DNA of 52,022 bases from Akkermansia muciniphila (GCA_945862285.1 CAMAYN010000002.1:1-52022); one strand, 5' to 3'; shown: positions 1 to 8,450, numbered from the stretch's first letter. Notes: a model not told the origin generated them from the sequence alone. Numbers and translations are program-made.

Positions 1-348
1 CCCGCCTCGGAGCAACGCAAACACTGGGCTGCCGAAAGCGCACGCCGCCGAAAAAACCTTCATGGCATCCTTCTCTGTCCGCCGCGCGACGTGCTTCACG
101 CCCGCATCGCCCGCCGCGCCGAAGAAATGTTGCAATTTGGTGCCATAGAGGAAGTCGCCGCCATCCGCGACACTCTGTCTGCCACCGCTCGCAAAGCGAT
201 TGGATTTTCGCAAATTTGTAGCCTGATCGATGGTCGATTGAATCGCGCCAAATGCCTACAAAAAATCATCGAAGCCACCCGCCAATACGCCAAACGCCAA
301 ATCACCTGGTTCCGCCGCGAAACATGGCTCAAGCAAGAGCCCTCCTAA
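1..348 (+). CDS. miaA: tRNA dimethylallyltransferase MiaA, C-terminal part (5' end outside window)
   Basis: The frame is open from base 1 and ends with TAA at 346-348, so only about 115 C-terminal residues are present. MiaA transfers a dimethylallyl group to N6 of A37 in tRNAs that read UNN codons. The visible part matches the family's C-terminal region: a RIxxRxxxM helix followed by GAIEEV, the ARKAIGF segment, and the terminal block ending RQYAKRQITWFRRE, which is a hallmark of MiaA. The P-loop and the substrate-binding half lie upstream of the window. The gene is followed by a gene-poor stretch and a transposase remnant. The identification is firm; the true start cannot be seen. Confidence 0.9.
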   Translation, partial: PASEQRKHWAAESARRRKNLHGILLCPPRDVLHARIARRAEEMLQFGAIEEVAAIRDTLSATARKAIGFSQICSLIDGRLNRAKCLQKIIEATRQYAKRQITWFRRETWLKQEPS

Positions 349-662
349 CCGTGGTGAATGCGTCCAAGTCTCTCAGCCAAAAACACAATCCCACTCAACG
401 TCGGTATTTCCTTCACAGCAACGCGATTTCCTCCTGATCCATCCCTCCCTGATCGAACGATGGTTCGTGAAATAAATCTTGAATCCCCACAAAACTCCAA
501 AGAATCAACACAATCTCCTACGCTGGATGTGTTGACAGAAAAGGGGCATAGTACATTATGTTAGGCGAAAATTATGGAATAACTTTCATCCTAAAGAGGA
601 AAATGAAAAGCTAGCAAAAGCGGAGAAATCGTAGTAAACACAAGGGTATGGAGACGATTGAC
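349..662. other. gene-free stretch between miaA and the transposase remnant
   Basis: I see no convincing gene here. A ribosome-binding-like AGAGG at 595-599 precedes an ATG at 603 that opens only three codons before a stop, so it is not a gene. The one signal of note is a promoter-like sequence at 532-560, listed separately. The stretch may contain the left end and leader of the decayed insertion sequence that follows, but I could not define a terminal inverted repeat. Confidence 0.5.
532..560 (+). promoter_or_regulatory. sigma70-like promoter candidate
   Basis: A perfect TTGACA at 532-537 is followed after 16-17 bp by CATTAT/ATTATG at 554-560, a weak -10. It points at the transposase remnant and may be the old IS promoter. 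There is no other support. Confidence 0.3.
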
Positions 663-1130
663 ATGCCATCAAACGCTCACCCAAAAGGTGAAACAAAAAC
701 CACCCTCAATTCACCTCGCGGAAGCTGGCCGCTCGACACCCCCGGCGGGCGATTTCACGCCGAATGGAATGACCAATCCGCCGTCACCCGCGATGGCCAG
801 TAGATATCCTTCTTCCAGTTTCTCCAAGCAGGAGCGCGATGGCAAGAGTTCTTGCGTGACTGCCCCCTACACTACGAAGGAAATCGCAGCAGCGGAGCCG
901 ATCACGTCATGGGCACCATCATGCTCAGCGTGCTCAGCGGACACTGGCGCTACGCCCACATCATCGACTGCATCCGTCCCGCCCTACACCTGCCATGGAT
1001 TCTCGACTGGGATACCACCGTCAAGCCACTCTACGGCAACCAACAAGGAGCAAAAATCGGCTACAATCCCCAAAAGCCCGGACGTCCCAGCCACGTTTAT
1101 CACTTTATAGCTAATACATACGTTATTTAG
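663..1130 (+). pseudogene. IS1380-family-like transposase remnant
   Basis: Reading from ATG 663 gives a transposase-like N-terminal part, interrupted by an in-frame TAG at 801-803. The same frame continues to TAG at 1128-1130. The second half contains LDWDTTVKPLYGNQQGAKIG followed by YNPQKPGRPS and HVYH, which resembles the catalytic-core region of IS1380-family (DDE) transposases. The homology stops right after HVYH, in an A+T-rich tail, whereas family members are usually above 400 residues. This copy is therefore both nonsense-mutated and truncated, and cannot encode an active enzyme. I saw no clear terminal inverted repeats. Confidence 0.75.
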
Positions 1131-1223
1131 TGTTTTTGGCAAAATTTTTATTATGAATTGCGGCATCAGCATGTTATTGCAGGAATATGATAGAAGTATT
1201 TCAGCAATTTCTTTGATTGGCCT

Positions 1224-1240
1224 AGCGCTTGGAAAGCGCT
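1224..1240. repeat. 7-bp perfect inverted repeat upstream of panD
   Basis: AGCGCTT and AAGCGCT are separated by GGA. The repeat lies about 60 bp upstream of the panD start. It has no T-tract, so it is not an obvious terminator. It could be an operator or leader hairpin, or chance. Confidence 0.35.
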
Positions 1241-1299
1241 GCCACGGTGGGGCAAGAAATCCCCTTGACCTTGATGGATTATGGGTTTTTGCTTTGTGC

Positions 1300-1647
1300 G
1301 TGTTGAGACAATTATTGAAATCGAAATTACATCGCGCCATGATCACGGAAGCGGATGTGGATTATGAGGGCAGCATCGAGATTCCTCGGGATTTGATGGA
1401 CGAGGTGGGACTTTGGGAAGGGGAAAAAGTTTTGGTGGCATCGATTACTACGGGAAATCGTCTGGAGACCTATGTACAGCCTGGTGTGAGTGGTTCGGGG
1501 AAGATTCTCATTAATGGCGGCGCAGCGCATCGGATTAAGAAGGGCGAACGCGTGGCGATCATGGCTTTTGCTTTGTCTGCCGAGCCGATTCAGCCGAAAA
1601 AAGTGCTGTTGAATGATCAAAATGTGATCATTCGTAAGGCGAATTAG
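1300..1647 (+). CDS. panD: aspartate 1-decarboxylase (pyruvoyl-dependent)
   Basis: The protein makes beta-alanine from L-aspartate for pantothenate and CoA synthesis. I chose GTG at 1300 because the protein then begins MLRQLLKSKLHRA, as PanD proteins do, and the self-cleavage site DYEGS falls exactly at Gly24-Ser25. The product is 115 aa, close to the usual 115-130. The GSGKILINGGAAH segment and the C-terminal VLLNDQN also match the family. The frame stays open further upstream to 1153, but that extension has no PanD homology. No clear Shine-Dalgarno sequence precedes the GTG. The gene stands alone on the plus strand, convergent with the metallophosphoesterase gene. Autoprocessing to the pyruvoyl form is expected from the conserved Gly-Ser. 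Confidence 0.92.
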   Translation: MLRQLLKSKLHRAMITEADVDYEGSIEIPRDLMDEVGLWEGEKVLVASITTGNRLETYVQPGVSGSGKILINGGAAHRIKKGERVAIMAFALSAEPIQPKKVLLNDQNVIIRKAN

Positions 1648-1662
1648 CCCAAGTCATTTGAT

Positions 1663-2457
1663 TTACCCAATACGCCATGTACCGAGGAGTTCATGGCGCT
1701 GGCAGGAATCGGCAGTGATTTTCACTTTGCCGACACGCAGCAGTCCTTGATTCCATTCGCACCACAAAGCGCCGCCGGGGGGCATGTAGGAACCGGTGTT
1801 GATGACGAGGAGTTTGCCATCGTCCCAGATCCCTTGTCGATGAAAGTGTCCGCAAATCATGACCTTGGCTTGGGGGAAATAGTGCCGAGAAAAACGCCGG
1901 GTTTGGCAAATCATGTGCCACCAGCAAATGATCATGCGGAACGCGCGTCCCGGTGGCGTGATAGCATCCCAAATGCGCAGGAGAATGTGGCGATGTTGAC
2001 TGATGAATGGCGGAATCAGCAGGTGGGCGATTTTCCGACCGAGATCAATGCGCTGTTCTACGGTTTGTGGGGAGGAAAGCCAGCAGTCGTCGATTTCTTT
2101 CGATAAGTGCATTGCCATGCGGCTCCATGGTGCGCCTTCGGCGTAAATGCAATCGCCGTGGGTGATGGCGATGGCACCATCGGCTAGGGTAGCAAAGGAT
2201 TGGTCGACGTTATCGGGATCATGATTGCCGGGAAGGAGGATGATCTCGATGTTTTTGCTTTGGCACATGGCTTGGAGGTCGGCCCACAGGCGGGCGCCTT
2301 TTTCTTTGAATTCGTGGGCGAGTTGCTGCCAGGTATCGCCATTGAGAAGGAGGGTGCGGCAATCTTGAAGGAGAGGTTCGAGCATTTTTGCCTCATCCAA
2401 CAGGCTGCCGCCGTGGCCGAGGTGGAGGTCGGATAAAATAAGAACGGGCTCTTTCAT
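1663..2457 (-). CDS. calcineurin-like metallophosphoesterase, LpxH/YbbF-like
   Basis: A 264-aa metallophosphoesterase with the full motif set: DLHLGH near the N-terminus, NGDTW, GNHDPD, THGD and a late GHFH, all of which bind two metal ions in this superfamily. The architecture recalls UDP-2,3-diacylglucosamine diphosphatase (lipid A pathway), but the sequence alone does not fix the substrate. ATG at 2457 is preferred over the longer frame to 2520, because it overlaps the stop of the upstream methyltransferase gene as ATGA. The two are thus probably co-transcribed and translationally coupled. A segment near residues 165-185 rich in W, I and C (RMIICWWHMICQ) may be a membrane-associating helix. 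Confidence 0.8.
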   Translation of the reverse strand: MKEPVLILSDLHLGHGGSLLDEAKMLEPLLQDCRTLLLNGDTWQQLAHEFKEKGARLWADLQAMCQSKNIEIILLPGNHDPDNVDQSFATLADGAIAITHGDCIYAEGAPWSRMAMHLSKEIDDCWLSSPQTVEQRIDLGRKIAHLLIPPFISQHRHILLRIWDAITPPGRAFRMIICWWHMICQTRRFSRHYFPQAKVMICGHFHRQGIWDDGKLLVINTGSYMPPGGALWCEWNQGLLRVGKVKITADSCQRHELLGTWRIG

Positions 2458-3062
2458 GATTCGCGTTGTCGCACAGCTTCGTAAAGGCAAATTCCGGTTG
2501 CTACGGAAACGTTGAGGCATTCGACTTTCCCTGCCATGGGGAGTTTGCAGAGGAAGTCACAATTTTCTTCGGTGAGGCGGCGCATGCCCTTGCCTTCGGC
2601 ACCGAGGACGAGGGCGATGGGGCCTTTGAGGTCGATTTGGTAAAGACTTTTGGTGGCGCGATCCGAGGTGCCGACGATCCAAACTCCGATTTCTTTGAGT
2701 TTTTCCATGCATCGCGCGAGGTTGGTGACTTGGAAAAAGGGCACCCAATCGGCAGCACCGGTGGAAACGCGGCGCACGGTCTCGGTGATGGAGGCGGATT
2801 TATCTTTGGGGGCGATGACGGCGGCTACGCCAGCAGCGTCACAGGTACGGAGGATGGCGCCGAGGTTGTGAACGTCTTGAATGCAGTCGAGGATAAGAAT
2901 GAGCGGCGTTTTGTAGGCGGCGAGGTGTTCGATGAGGTCGTCTTCATTGCGCGCGGGGACTTCCGTGCGCTCTGGCGAGGCGGCGGCGAGTTGCCGCACG
3001 TGGCGGTTTTCGCGCGCCTCATCGTCACGTCTGCCGTGAGGTTTTTTGCTAAAATTCTTCAC
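2454..3062 (-). CDS. TrmH/SpoU-family RNA 2'-O-methyltransferase (RlmB-like)
   Basis: A 202-aa SAM-dependent RNA ribose methyltransferase of the SPOUT class. Motif 1 (IQDVHNLGAILRT, about residues 61-73), motif 2 (LVLGAEGKGMRR, 151-162) and motif 3 (LPMAGKVECLNVSVATG, 174-190) are all present and form the trefoil-knot SAM site. RlmB, which methylates G2251 of 23S rRNA, normally has a 70-80 residue L30e-like RNA-binding domain first. Here only about 50 charged residues precede the catalytic domain, so this is a short variant and the exact target is uncertain. The start is GTG at 3062; no in-frame ATG lies between it and the upstream stop at 3099-3101. The stop overlaps the next gene by 4 bp (ATGA). 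Confidence 0.85.
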   Translation of the reverse strand: MKNFSKKPHGRRDDEARENRHVRQLAAASPERTEVPARNEDDLIEHLAAYKTPLILILDCIQDVHNLGAILRTCDAAGVAAVIAPKDKSASITETVRRVSTGAADWVPFFQVTNLARCMEKLKEIGVWIVGTSDRATKSLYQIDLKGPIALVLGAEGKGMRRLTEENCDFLCKLPMAGKVECLNVSVATGICLYEAVRQRES

Positions 3063-3117
3063 GGACGAACTATGGATAAAGATTGATGGAAATGTAAATC
3101 AATCTTCATGCAAAATG

Positions 3118-3951
3118 TTACATTTGATAGCAACGGATGGCGTTTTGCGAGAAAATCGCTTGTTGTTCTGCGCTGCTGAGACGGGAAAGATGTGCGCGGA
3201 CAAGGTCCGGCCAGTGGCGGTATTGCTCGACGCGGAGCAGGCAAACGGGCCAATCGGTGCCAAACATGACGCGATCTATGCCGAAAATTTCAATGGTTTC
3301 ATCGATGTATTGGCAAAGGGTGGCGTCGTCGAGTGTGGCATCGCGCACTTCGGTGACCATGCCGGAAATTTTTACGCCGATGAGGTTATCGCGTTCTGAC
3401 ATTTGACGCATGCCATCGCGCCATGTGGAACTGATTTCGCCGTTTTGGATCACGGGTTTGCCGATGTGATCGAGGATCATCGGGAGCTGCGGATGAGCAT
3501 CGAGGATTTCGATGGCGAGCGGGATTTGGTGTTCGTAGATGAGCAGATCGTAGCGGAGATTGGTGGCGGCCATAGCAGCTAAACCGCGATGGAAATGCGG
3601 GTTGCGGAAAAATTCTACGGGCTCTTCTTGAAGGACGTGGCGCAAACCTTTAAGCGCGGGTTGTTGTGTCCATTCGGCGAGAAGTTGTGCGATATTTTCC
3701 TCGATCAATGGCAACCAGCCGACGACTCCGCGGACGATGGGGAATTTTTCAGCGATGGTGCAAAGATCGGCGGTTTCTTGGATGGACTGTCGAGCCTGGA
3801 CAACGACTGTGCCAGTGATGCCGGCACTGGTTGCAGCGGCGGTGATTTCTTCGCCGAGATAGGTCTGTGCTAGTAAGCTGGCGGGGGGAATCCAGGGATA
3901 TTGCGCGGCATCATAGTGCCAGAGGTGGTGGTGGGAATCGATGATGTCCAT
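3118..3951 (-). CDS. amidohydrolase family 2 protein (COG3618, lactonase-like)
   Basis: A 277-aa TIM-barrel metal-dependent hydrolase. It begins MDIIDSHHHLWHYD, the metal-binding HxH motif of the amidohydrolase_2 family. It later has MILDHIGKP and FGTDWPVC, which carries the conserved catalytic Asp. COG3618 includes L-fuconolactonase and 2-pyrone-4,6-dicarboxylate lactonase, so a sugar-lactone substrate is plausible and would fit the polysaccharide-degrading genes elsewhere in the window. The gene lies 27 bp downstream of the FAD oxidoreductase gene on the same strand, so both may be one transcription unit acting on the same carbohydrate-derived compound. That link is inference. Confidence 0.82.
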   Translation of the reverse strand: MDIIDSHHHLWHYDAAQYPWIPPASLLAQTYLGEEITAAATSAGITGTVVVQARQSIQETADLCTIAEKFPIVRGVVGWLPLIEENIAQLLAEWTQQPALKGLRHVLQEEPVEFFRNPHFHRGLAAMAATNLRYDLLIYEHQIPLAIEILDAHPQLPMILDHIGKPVIQNGEISSTWRDGMRQMSERDNLIGVKISGMVTEVRDATLDDATLCQYIDETIEIFGIDRVMFGTDWPVCLLRVEQYRHWPDLVRAHLSRLSSAEQQAIFSQNAIRCYQM

Positions 3952-3978
3952 AGTGCGAGAATGCCGCGAGGGGTTGCG

Positions 3979-5610
3979 TTATTTTTTTGCCCGTTTCCAC
4001 GCTTCGGGGCGAACGATCTGTTTTGCCGCTTCGAGTTTTTTCAGGAGTTCGGGATAAGGCACGTCTTGCACGCGGGATTTGTTATCGATGGCGAGTCCGG
4101 CGGCGATGGCACTGCTTTGGCTAAGAGTCATGAAAACAGGTTCCATGCGGATGGATCCATGTGCGACGTGCGATGCGGAGAGGCAGATGGGCGAGAACAA
4201 GTTTTCGCATTCGCCGCGCTTGGGAATGATGGAGCGGTAGGAGACACCGTAGGGACGAGGCGGGGTGCGCCAAATGACGCCTTCATTTTGCACGGTGCCC
4301 TTTTCCGTGACGATGTGTTGCACACAGTGAGAATCCATGCCAAAGGAAGCTAAACCAACGGGATCTTCTGCTTTTCTTGTGCCCATGGCATCGTGCTGGG
4401 TCATGACGTAGTCACCTACGACACGTCGAGCTTCGCGAATGTAGATCATCCACGGCCAGCCGCCATTGTCGGTGAATTCATCTTTCGGGAGGCCGTATTG
4501 TGCGGTCTGTTTGCGGATTTTTTCTGGCACTCTGGGGTTATTTGCCATCGTCCATAAAAAGCCAAGGATGTAGGTTTTATGAGCTTTTTCGATTTCGATG
4601 CGGCGTTCGTAGCTGGCTTCTGGGTATTCGTAGTTGGCACCGACGTAATCAGAGCCGACGGCGTGCATGTTATTCCAGTCCACTTTTTTTCCGGTGCCGC
4701 CAAGGGGCTCGATGAGGGCCGGCATGCGGTTATCGCCCGCTTCAAAGTTACGCAAAAGGAGTTCGTGGTCGATTTCGCGATATCCTTCGGGTTTTACGAT
4801 AGGGATTTGATTATCAGGGTTGGCAGTCAGGCAGACGCGATAGTTAAACGCCTGAATTTTTTTATCGCCTTGGCCGTTCGTTAGTCCTTCTGCCTTAACA
4901 ATGTGGGGTAATAAGCCGCTGGAGGGGTCGCCTTTTTTGACGTAGGGATCGACGTCAACGACGAAGTGATCTTTGTTTTTCTGGCCGTAATGAACCCGAG
5001 GATCGGTATCGCCACGGCGCACGCCTGCGAGGTCTTCTTGGTATTGGCTTTCTGGCTCCCGTCCCACAGTGTAAGTCACTCCAGCCGCAGCCATCAGGTC
5101 GCCTACGTATGTGGCATCGATAAACATTTTCCCATGGTAGGTTTTGCCGCTGAGCGTGGTGATGGCAGTGATTTTCTTGCCATCCATGGTGACTCCTTTG
5201 CCGGATGTGCGATCGAGTTGCTCATTAAAAACCACGGTTAATCCGGCATCTTTGATCATTTTTTCGAAGACATTTTTCCCGACATGTGGTTCAAAGCTGC
5301 GGACGTTTTTCACGCCGTAAGTAGCGGATACAGCATCGTAGAATTCTGAGGCGATGCCGCCAAAGGTGCTGCGGTAGCCTAAGAAATCTGTGGCTCCCAA
5401 ACCGCTAGCCGTCATGCCTCCGACGAACTTGGTGGGATTTACGAGGATGACATTTCGTCCTTCGCGTTTGGCAGATAAAGCGGCGACGACAGCGCCCGAA
5501 GAATCGCCATAGACGACGATGTCATACGTGGGATTTTTTTGCTCTGCGGCCCAAGAACAATGGAGCAGAGGAGCAAGGATGCTAAGCATCAAGTGAATAG
5601 GTTTTTTCAT
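3979..5610 (-). CDS. secreted FAD-dependent oxidoreductase (FAD_oxidored family)
   Basis: A 543-aa flavoprotein with an N-terminal signal peptide (KK, then a hydrophobic stretch to about residue 22 ending AAE). The dinucleotide-binding beta-alpha-beta is YDIVVYGDSSGAVVAALSA, followed by the GGMTASGLGATD segment typical of PF12831 proteins. These are common in Verrucomicrobiota and Planctomycetota genomes near polysaccharide-degradation genes, and their substrates are mostly unknown. The C-terminus carries ASHVAHGSIRMEPVFMTLSQ, also typical of the family. The ATG at 5610 is followed directly by the signal peptide. It is divergent from the COG0523 GTPase gene and upstream of the amidohydrolase gene. 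Export implies that FAD is loaded before or during Tat or Sec transit; I see no RR motif. Confidence 0.85.
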   Translation of the reverse strand: MKKPIHLMLSILAPLLHCSWAAEQKNPTYDIVVYGDSSGAVVAALSAKREGRNVILVNPTKFVGGMTASGLGATDFLGYRSTFGGIASEFYDAVSATYGVKNVRSFEPHVGKNVFEKMIKDAGLTVVFNEQLDRTSGKGVTMDGKKITAITTLSGKTYHGKMFIDATYVGDLMAAAGVTYTVGREPESQYQEDLAGVRRGDTDPRVHYGQKNKDHFVVDVDPYVKKGDPSSGLLPHIVKAEGLTNGQGDKKIQAFNYRVCLTANPDNQIPIVKPEGYREIDHELLLRNFEAGDNRMPALIEPLGGTGKKVDWNNMHAVGSDYVGANYEYPEASYERRIEIEKAHKTYILGFLWTMANNPRVPEKIRKQTAQYGLPKDEFTDNGGWPWMIYIREARRVVGDYVMTQHDAMGTRKAEDPVGLASFGMDSHCVQHIVTEKGTVQNEGVIWRTPPRPYGVSYRSIIPKRGECENLFSPICLSASHVAHGSIRMEPVFMTLSQSSAIAAGLAIDNKSRVQDVPYPELLKKLEAAKQIVRPEAWKRAKK

Positions 5611-5725
5611 AGGCTTTCAAAAGACGTGCTGATGCTGGAGAATCTTTCAGTTGCTGGCACAGTTTCATAAATGACTTGTGGCAAATGGATAGGTGATTCA
5701 TGCTTTTCTGGCTTTGGTAAAATGC

Positions 5726-6922
5726 ATGAGTGTGACGCAACATAAGATCCCCTTAGTCGTGGTGACGGGTTTTCTTGGATCGGGAAAAACAACGCTACTT
5801 CGGCGGTGGCGGCACGAAAAGCAGTCCACAGATGCGGTTTTGATCGTACAGGATTTTAGTGAGCTAGGCGTGGATGCCGAACTGATTTCTGGTGATGATC
5901 CTACGCCTGGAGCGGGACTGCTCGTTGGCCGTGTTGCCGCGCTACATGGAAATCATGCGCGAGAAAATTTACATGCCTCAATGGGGAAAATTTTACATGA
6001 AATTCTCCGGATTCAGCCGAAAGCTCCGTTGGTATTATTGGAGAGCACAGGCGCGGCGAAGCCCGTCCCGCTGTGGAAGTCGATTATCCAAAATTCTGCC
6101 TTTTCCATCCGTCACTGGATCGTCACGGTGGACGCACTGAACTTCCATCGGGATTTTGCTGATGGAGAAATTTTCACAGGAGAACGCCCTGCGGTCGATG
6201 ATTCAGCCCTTCAATTAGCCGCCTCGGTCATGGTGGAACAACTCCTTTTTGCCAGTGTCATTGTCCTCACAAAAACGGACACCATCGGAAAATCCATTCT
6301 CGATCAACAAATCAAAACACTGCAAAAAATTCAACCGTATGCGACCATTGCCTGCTCTGCGCGATCTGGCTTACAGCTTGCGCAGCTTGATGGAATCCCC
6401 TCACCTAAGCCCGAACGCATGGAAAAAGTCGCAACGTTTCTTTCGCAACAAGATCACGCACAAGCGATCACCGCCGACGTAACCAGTCATGTCATGCGCA
6501 CGCTGCGGCCCTTTCATCCCCAGCGATTGTATGACGTATGCCAAGGCGAATTGGGCACGGGATTGTATCGGACAAAAGGATTTTTATGGATGGCCTCGCG
6601 GGCGGACGATGTATTACTATGGCAACAAGCAGGAAGCCAAGTCACTTTGGAATTGATGGGCCTATGGCGCGCGGGCTTGCTGGCGAAGAATAATGGGACA
6701 CTACTCGCTGAGGAACGTGATGCACTAATTGCTGCATTGGCTACCCAGGACCCTGATTTTGGTGATCGGCATATTGAGCTTACTTTGATTGGACAAGAAG
6801 ATGCCGTGAAACGTTTCTCCGCATCGCTCATGCGAGCACTCTGTAACGAGGAAGAAGTAGCGAAATGGAAAAAGGGCTTTGCATTTCCGGATCCATGGCC
6901 TAAAAACCTCAGAAAACAATAA
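5726..6922 (+). CDS. COG0523/CobW-family GTPase lacking the CxCC motif
   Basis: A 398-aa G3E GTPase with Walker A GFLGSGKTT at about residues 15-23, a mid-protein ESTGAAKP segment, an LTKTD guanine-specificity motif, and a CobW C-terminal domain (GFLWMASRADDVLLWQQAG). Relatives are metallochaperones or metal-insertion GTPases for zinc or cobalt. Most carry a GCxCC metal-binding motif after the first switch; here the equivalent region reads GAGLLVGRVAALHGNH and has no Cys. Metal binding is therefore either different or lost. ATG 5726 is preferred because the earlier in-frame start at 5693 adds a non-conserved leader. The next gene starts 6 bp after the stop, suggesting an operon. Confidence 0.85.
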   Translation: MSVTQHKIPLVVVTGFLGSGKTTLLRRWRHEKQSTDAVLIVQDFSELGVDAELISGDDPTPGAGLLVGRVAALHGNHARENLHASMGKILHEILRIQPKAPLVLLESTGAAKPVPLWKSIIQNSAFSIRHWIVTVDALNFHRDFADGEIFTGERPAVDDSALQLAASVMVEQLLFASVIVLTKTDTIGKSILDQQIKTLQKIQPYATIACSARSGLQLAQLDGIPSPKPERMEKVATFLSQQDHAQAITADVTSHVMRTLRPFHPQRLYDVCQGELGTGLYRTKGFLWMASRADDVLLWQQAGSQVTLELMGLWRAGLLAKNNGTLLAEERDALIAALATQDPDFGDRHIELTLIGQEDAVKRFSASLMRALCNEEEVAKWKKGFAFPDPWPKNLRKQ

Positions 6923-6928
6923 GCAAAA

Positions 6929-7369
6929 ATGGAACCTTTCGTTTACCAAGGACTACCTGAACTACCGGAAAGTGCTAAACAACGCGCGCCAAGAACGCCT
7001 CAGGAGAGACAACTCGAAATATCCCGCATCGTACCGCGATTGGTCGCATTGATCGATGAACATCGACGCGCCGCTGCCAGTATGAACATCATTCTATCGC
7101 AGCAAGACATGCAATGTGTCATCGAAGCCTTGAAGGAACATGCCCGCAATGGCAATCCCCAACCCGCAACCGCCGCGCGTGACGAAGTTCATGCCTATGT
7201 CTTGCAACGATTATTCGAAGAGCTTTCGGAAGAGCCGAGCAATATCCTATTTACCACAAAAACTAGTCCCGACACAGTGCGCTACGATGCCATGGAGTCG
7301 GCCTTTTGGATGGAATGTTTGAATGAATTGGAAAAACGTTTACGTAATTCTACCAAATTTAAGAAATAG
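6929..7369 (+). CDS. conserved-looking protein of unknown function
   Basis: A 146-aa soluble protein with no family I recognise. It is rich in charged residues and predicted helices (DEHRRAAASMNIILSQQDMQCVIEALKEH and later FEELSEEP, ECLNELEKRL). It has no signal peptide or membrane segment. It starts 6 bp after the GTPase gene, so it is probably co-transcribed with it and may share its metal-homeostasis context; that is guilt by association only. The reading frame is clean and codon use resembles its neighbours, so it is probably a real gene. Confidence 0.65.
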   Translation: MEPFVYQGLPELPESAKQRAPRTPQERQLEISRIVPRLVALIDEHRRAAASMNIILSQQDMQCVIEALKEHARNGNPQPATAARDEVHAYVLQRLFEELSEEPSNILFTTKTSPDTVRYDAMESAFWMECLNELEKRLRNSTKFKK

Positions 7370-7412
7370 CCCCTTTCACACTCCCCCACATTTCAACGAT
7401 ACACTGATTCCT

Positions 7413-8282
7413 ATGAGCATAAAAAAATTGATTCCTTTTGTTTCCATCTTCGCGCTGCTGTTAGCCCGCACTGCCGCCGGTCAAGACGCTGCGCCCAAAC
7501 AAGAAAAGCAAAACGAAAGTAAGGAAGATGCGCTAGCCGCAGCAGTCGCTAACTTGAAATTGCCCGGCGTGACAATCAATCGGGAAAAGCTCGAAGTTTC
7601 CGTAGATGCCATCTGCTGCTTAGACGCAGGACTTCTCGAATACGCCATTTGCAAACCTGACACCTTCGAGCATGAATCCCTTTTCACCACGACGGCCAAG
7701 CCCGAACTGATCCACGCCGCCCTGTTACTTTGCGGGTTGAAAGACAATCCGCAAATTCATACCTTACCCGAATTATGGTGGAACGAGGCATTGAAAAAGA
7801 AAGAATCGAGGCTGCAAATCGAAGTCGAGTGGGAAGACAACAAGCAAAAAGTTCGCCATAGCCTTAGTTCCTTAATGCAATCGCGCCAAGGTGAAGACCC
7901 ACGTGAGCAAAATAAAGTTGCCGCCAAGCCGAAGCCAGCTGAAGACGCTTGGATTTTTTGTGGATCATTCATTCACAAACCAGAAAATGGCGGACCAAAT
8001 GCGTATGCCGCGAATCTCAGCGGTGTCATCGTCGGCATTTGGCCAGACCCCACAGCCGTGATTCAATATGGCGTTCCTAACGAAAACCCCTATGGGAATC
8101 CTGAAGCAGGCTTGGAAATCAATGAGGAAAAAATGCCCAAACTCGGAACGGCGGTAAAATTAATTTTTATCTGTAAATCACCCGAAAAAAAAGAAGTCGT
8201 CGAAGAGAAGAAACCAACTCCTGAAACGGCCCAGCCTGCGCCAGCACCTACATCACCACAGGCAGAAACGGAAAAAAAATAG
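7413..8282 (+). CDS. secreted YdjY-domain protein
   Basis: A 289-aa protein with a Sec signal peptide (residues 1 to about 23, ending TAAGQ). Its first half contains VSVDAICCLDAGLLEYAIC and HESLFTTTAKPELIHAALLL, which is the pattern of the YdjY domain found in many Verrucomicrobiota and Planctomycetota secreted proteins. The biochemical role of this domain is not known. The C-terminus is a Pro/Glu/Lys/Ala-rich low-complexity tail (about the last 30 residues), likely a flexible linker. The start at 7413 was chosen because it puts the signal peptide at the N-terminus. It is the last backbone gene before the island. Confidence 0.75.
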   Translation: MSIKKLIPFVSIFALLLARTAAGQDAAPKQEKQNESKEDALAAAVANLKLPGVTINREKLEVSVDAICCLDAGLLEYAICKPDTFEHESLFTTTAKPELIHAALLLCGLKDNPQIHTLPELWWNEALKKKESRLQIEVEWEDNKQKVRHSLSSLMQSRQGEDPREQNKVAAKPKPAEDAWIFCGSFIHKPENGGPNAYAANLSGVIVGIWPDPTAVIQYGVPNENPYGNPEAGLEINEEKMPKLGTAVKLIFICKSPEKKEVVEEKKPTPETAQPAPAPTSPQAETEKK

Positions 8283-8339
8283 CGGTTCTCTTGCTTTGGC
8301 CTGAACTTTGTATCGAATCACCAGGGCAAAAATGTAAAA

Positions 8340-8359
8340 AGGGAGCCCGAAGGCTCCCT
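8340..8359 (-). terminator. original intrinsic terminator of tRNA-Tyr (displaced left copy)
   Basis: On the minus strand this is an 8-bp stem (AGGGAGCC/GGCTCCCT) with a TTCG loop followed by a T-run. It lies just downstream of the left tRNA-Tyr 3' fragment. The matching terminator of the intact tRNA at the right junction differs by one loop base. Confidence 0.75.
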
Positions 8360-8377
8360 AATGGTTCGACAATGAAA

Positions 8378-8435
8378 TGGTGGGCAGAGCTGGATTCGAA
8401 CCAGCGTAGGCGCAATCCAGCAGATTTACAGTCTG
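8378..8435 (-). repeat. attL: 58-bp 3' fragment of tRNA-Tyr
   Basis: This matches the 3' part of the intact tRNA-Tyr at 37317-37374, from the CCA end through the T arm and variable arm into the anticodon stem, with a single mismatch (T for G in the long variable arm). The match ends abruptly at 8435. Similarity continues outward to about 8336 through the terminator. This is the direct repeat expected when an element integrates into a tRNA 3' half and replaces it with its own copy. Confidence 0.9.
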
Positions 8436-8450
8436 TTACTTCTTCGATTT

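Noticed and set aside
1153-1299. N-terminal extension of PanD to 1153
   Set aside because: GTG at 1300 gives the canonical start and places the Gly24-Ser25 cleavage site correctly; the extension has no PanD homology.
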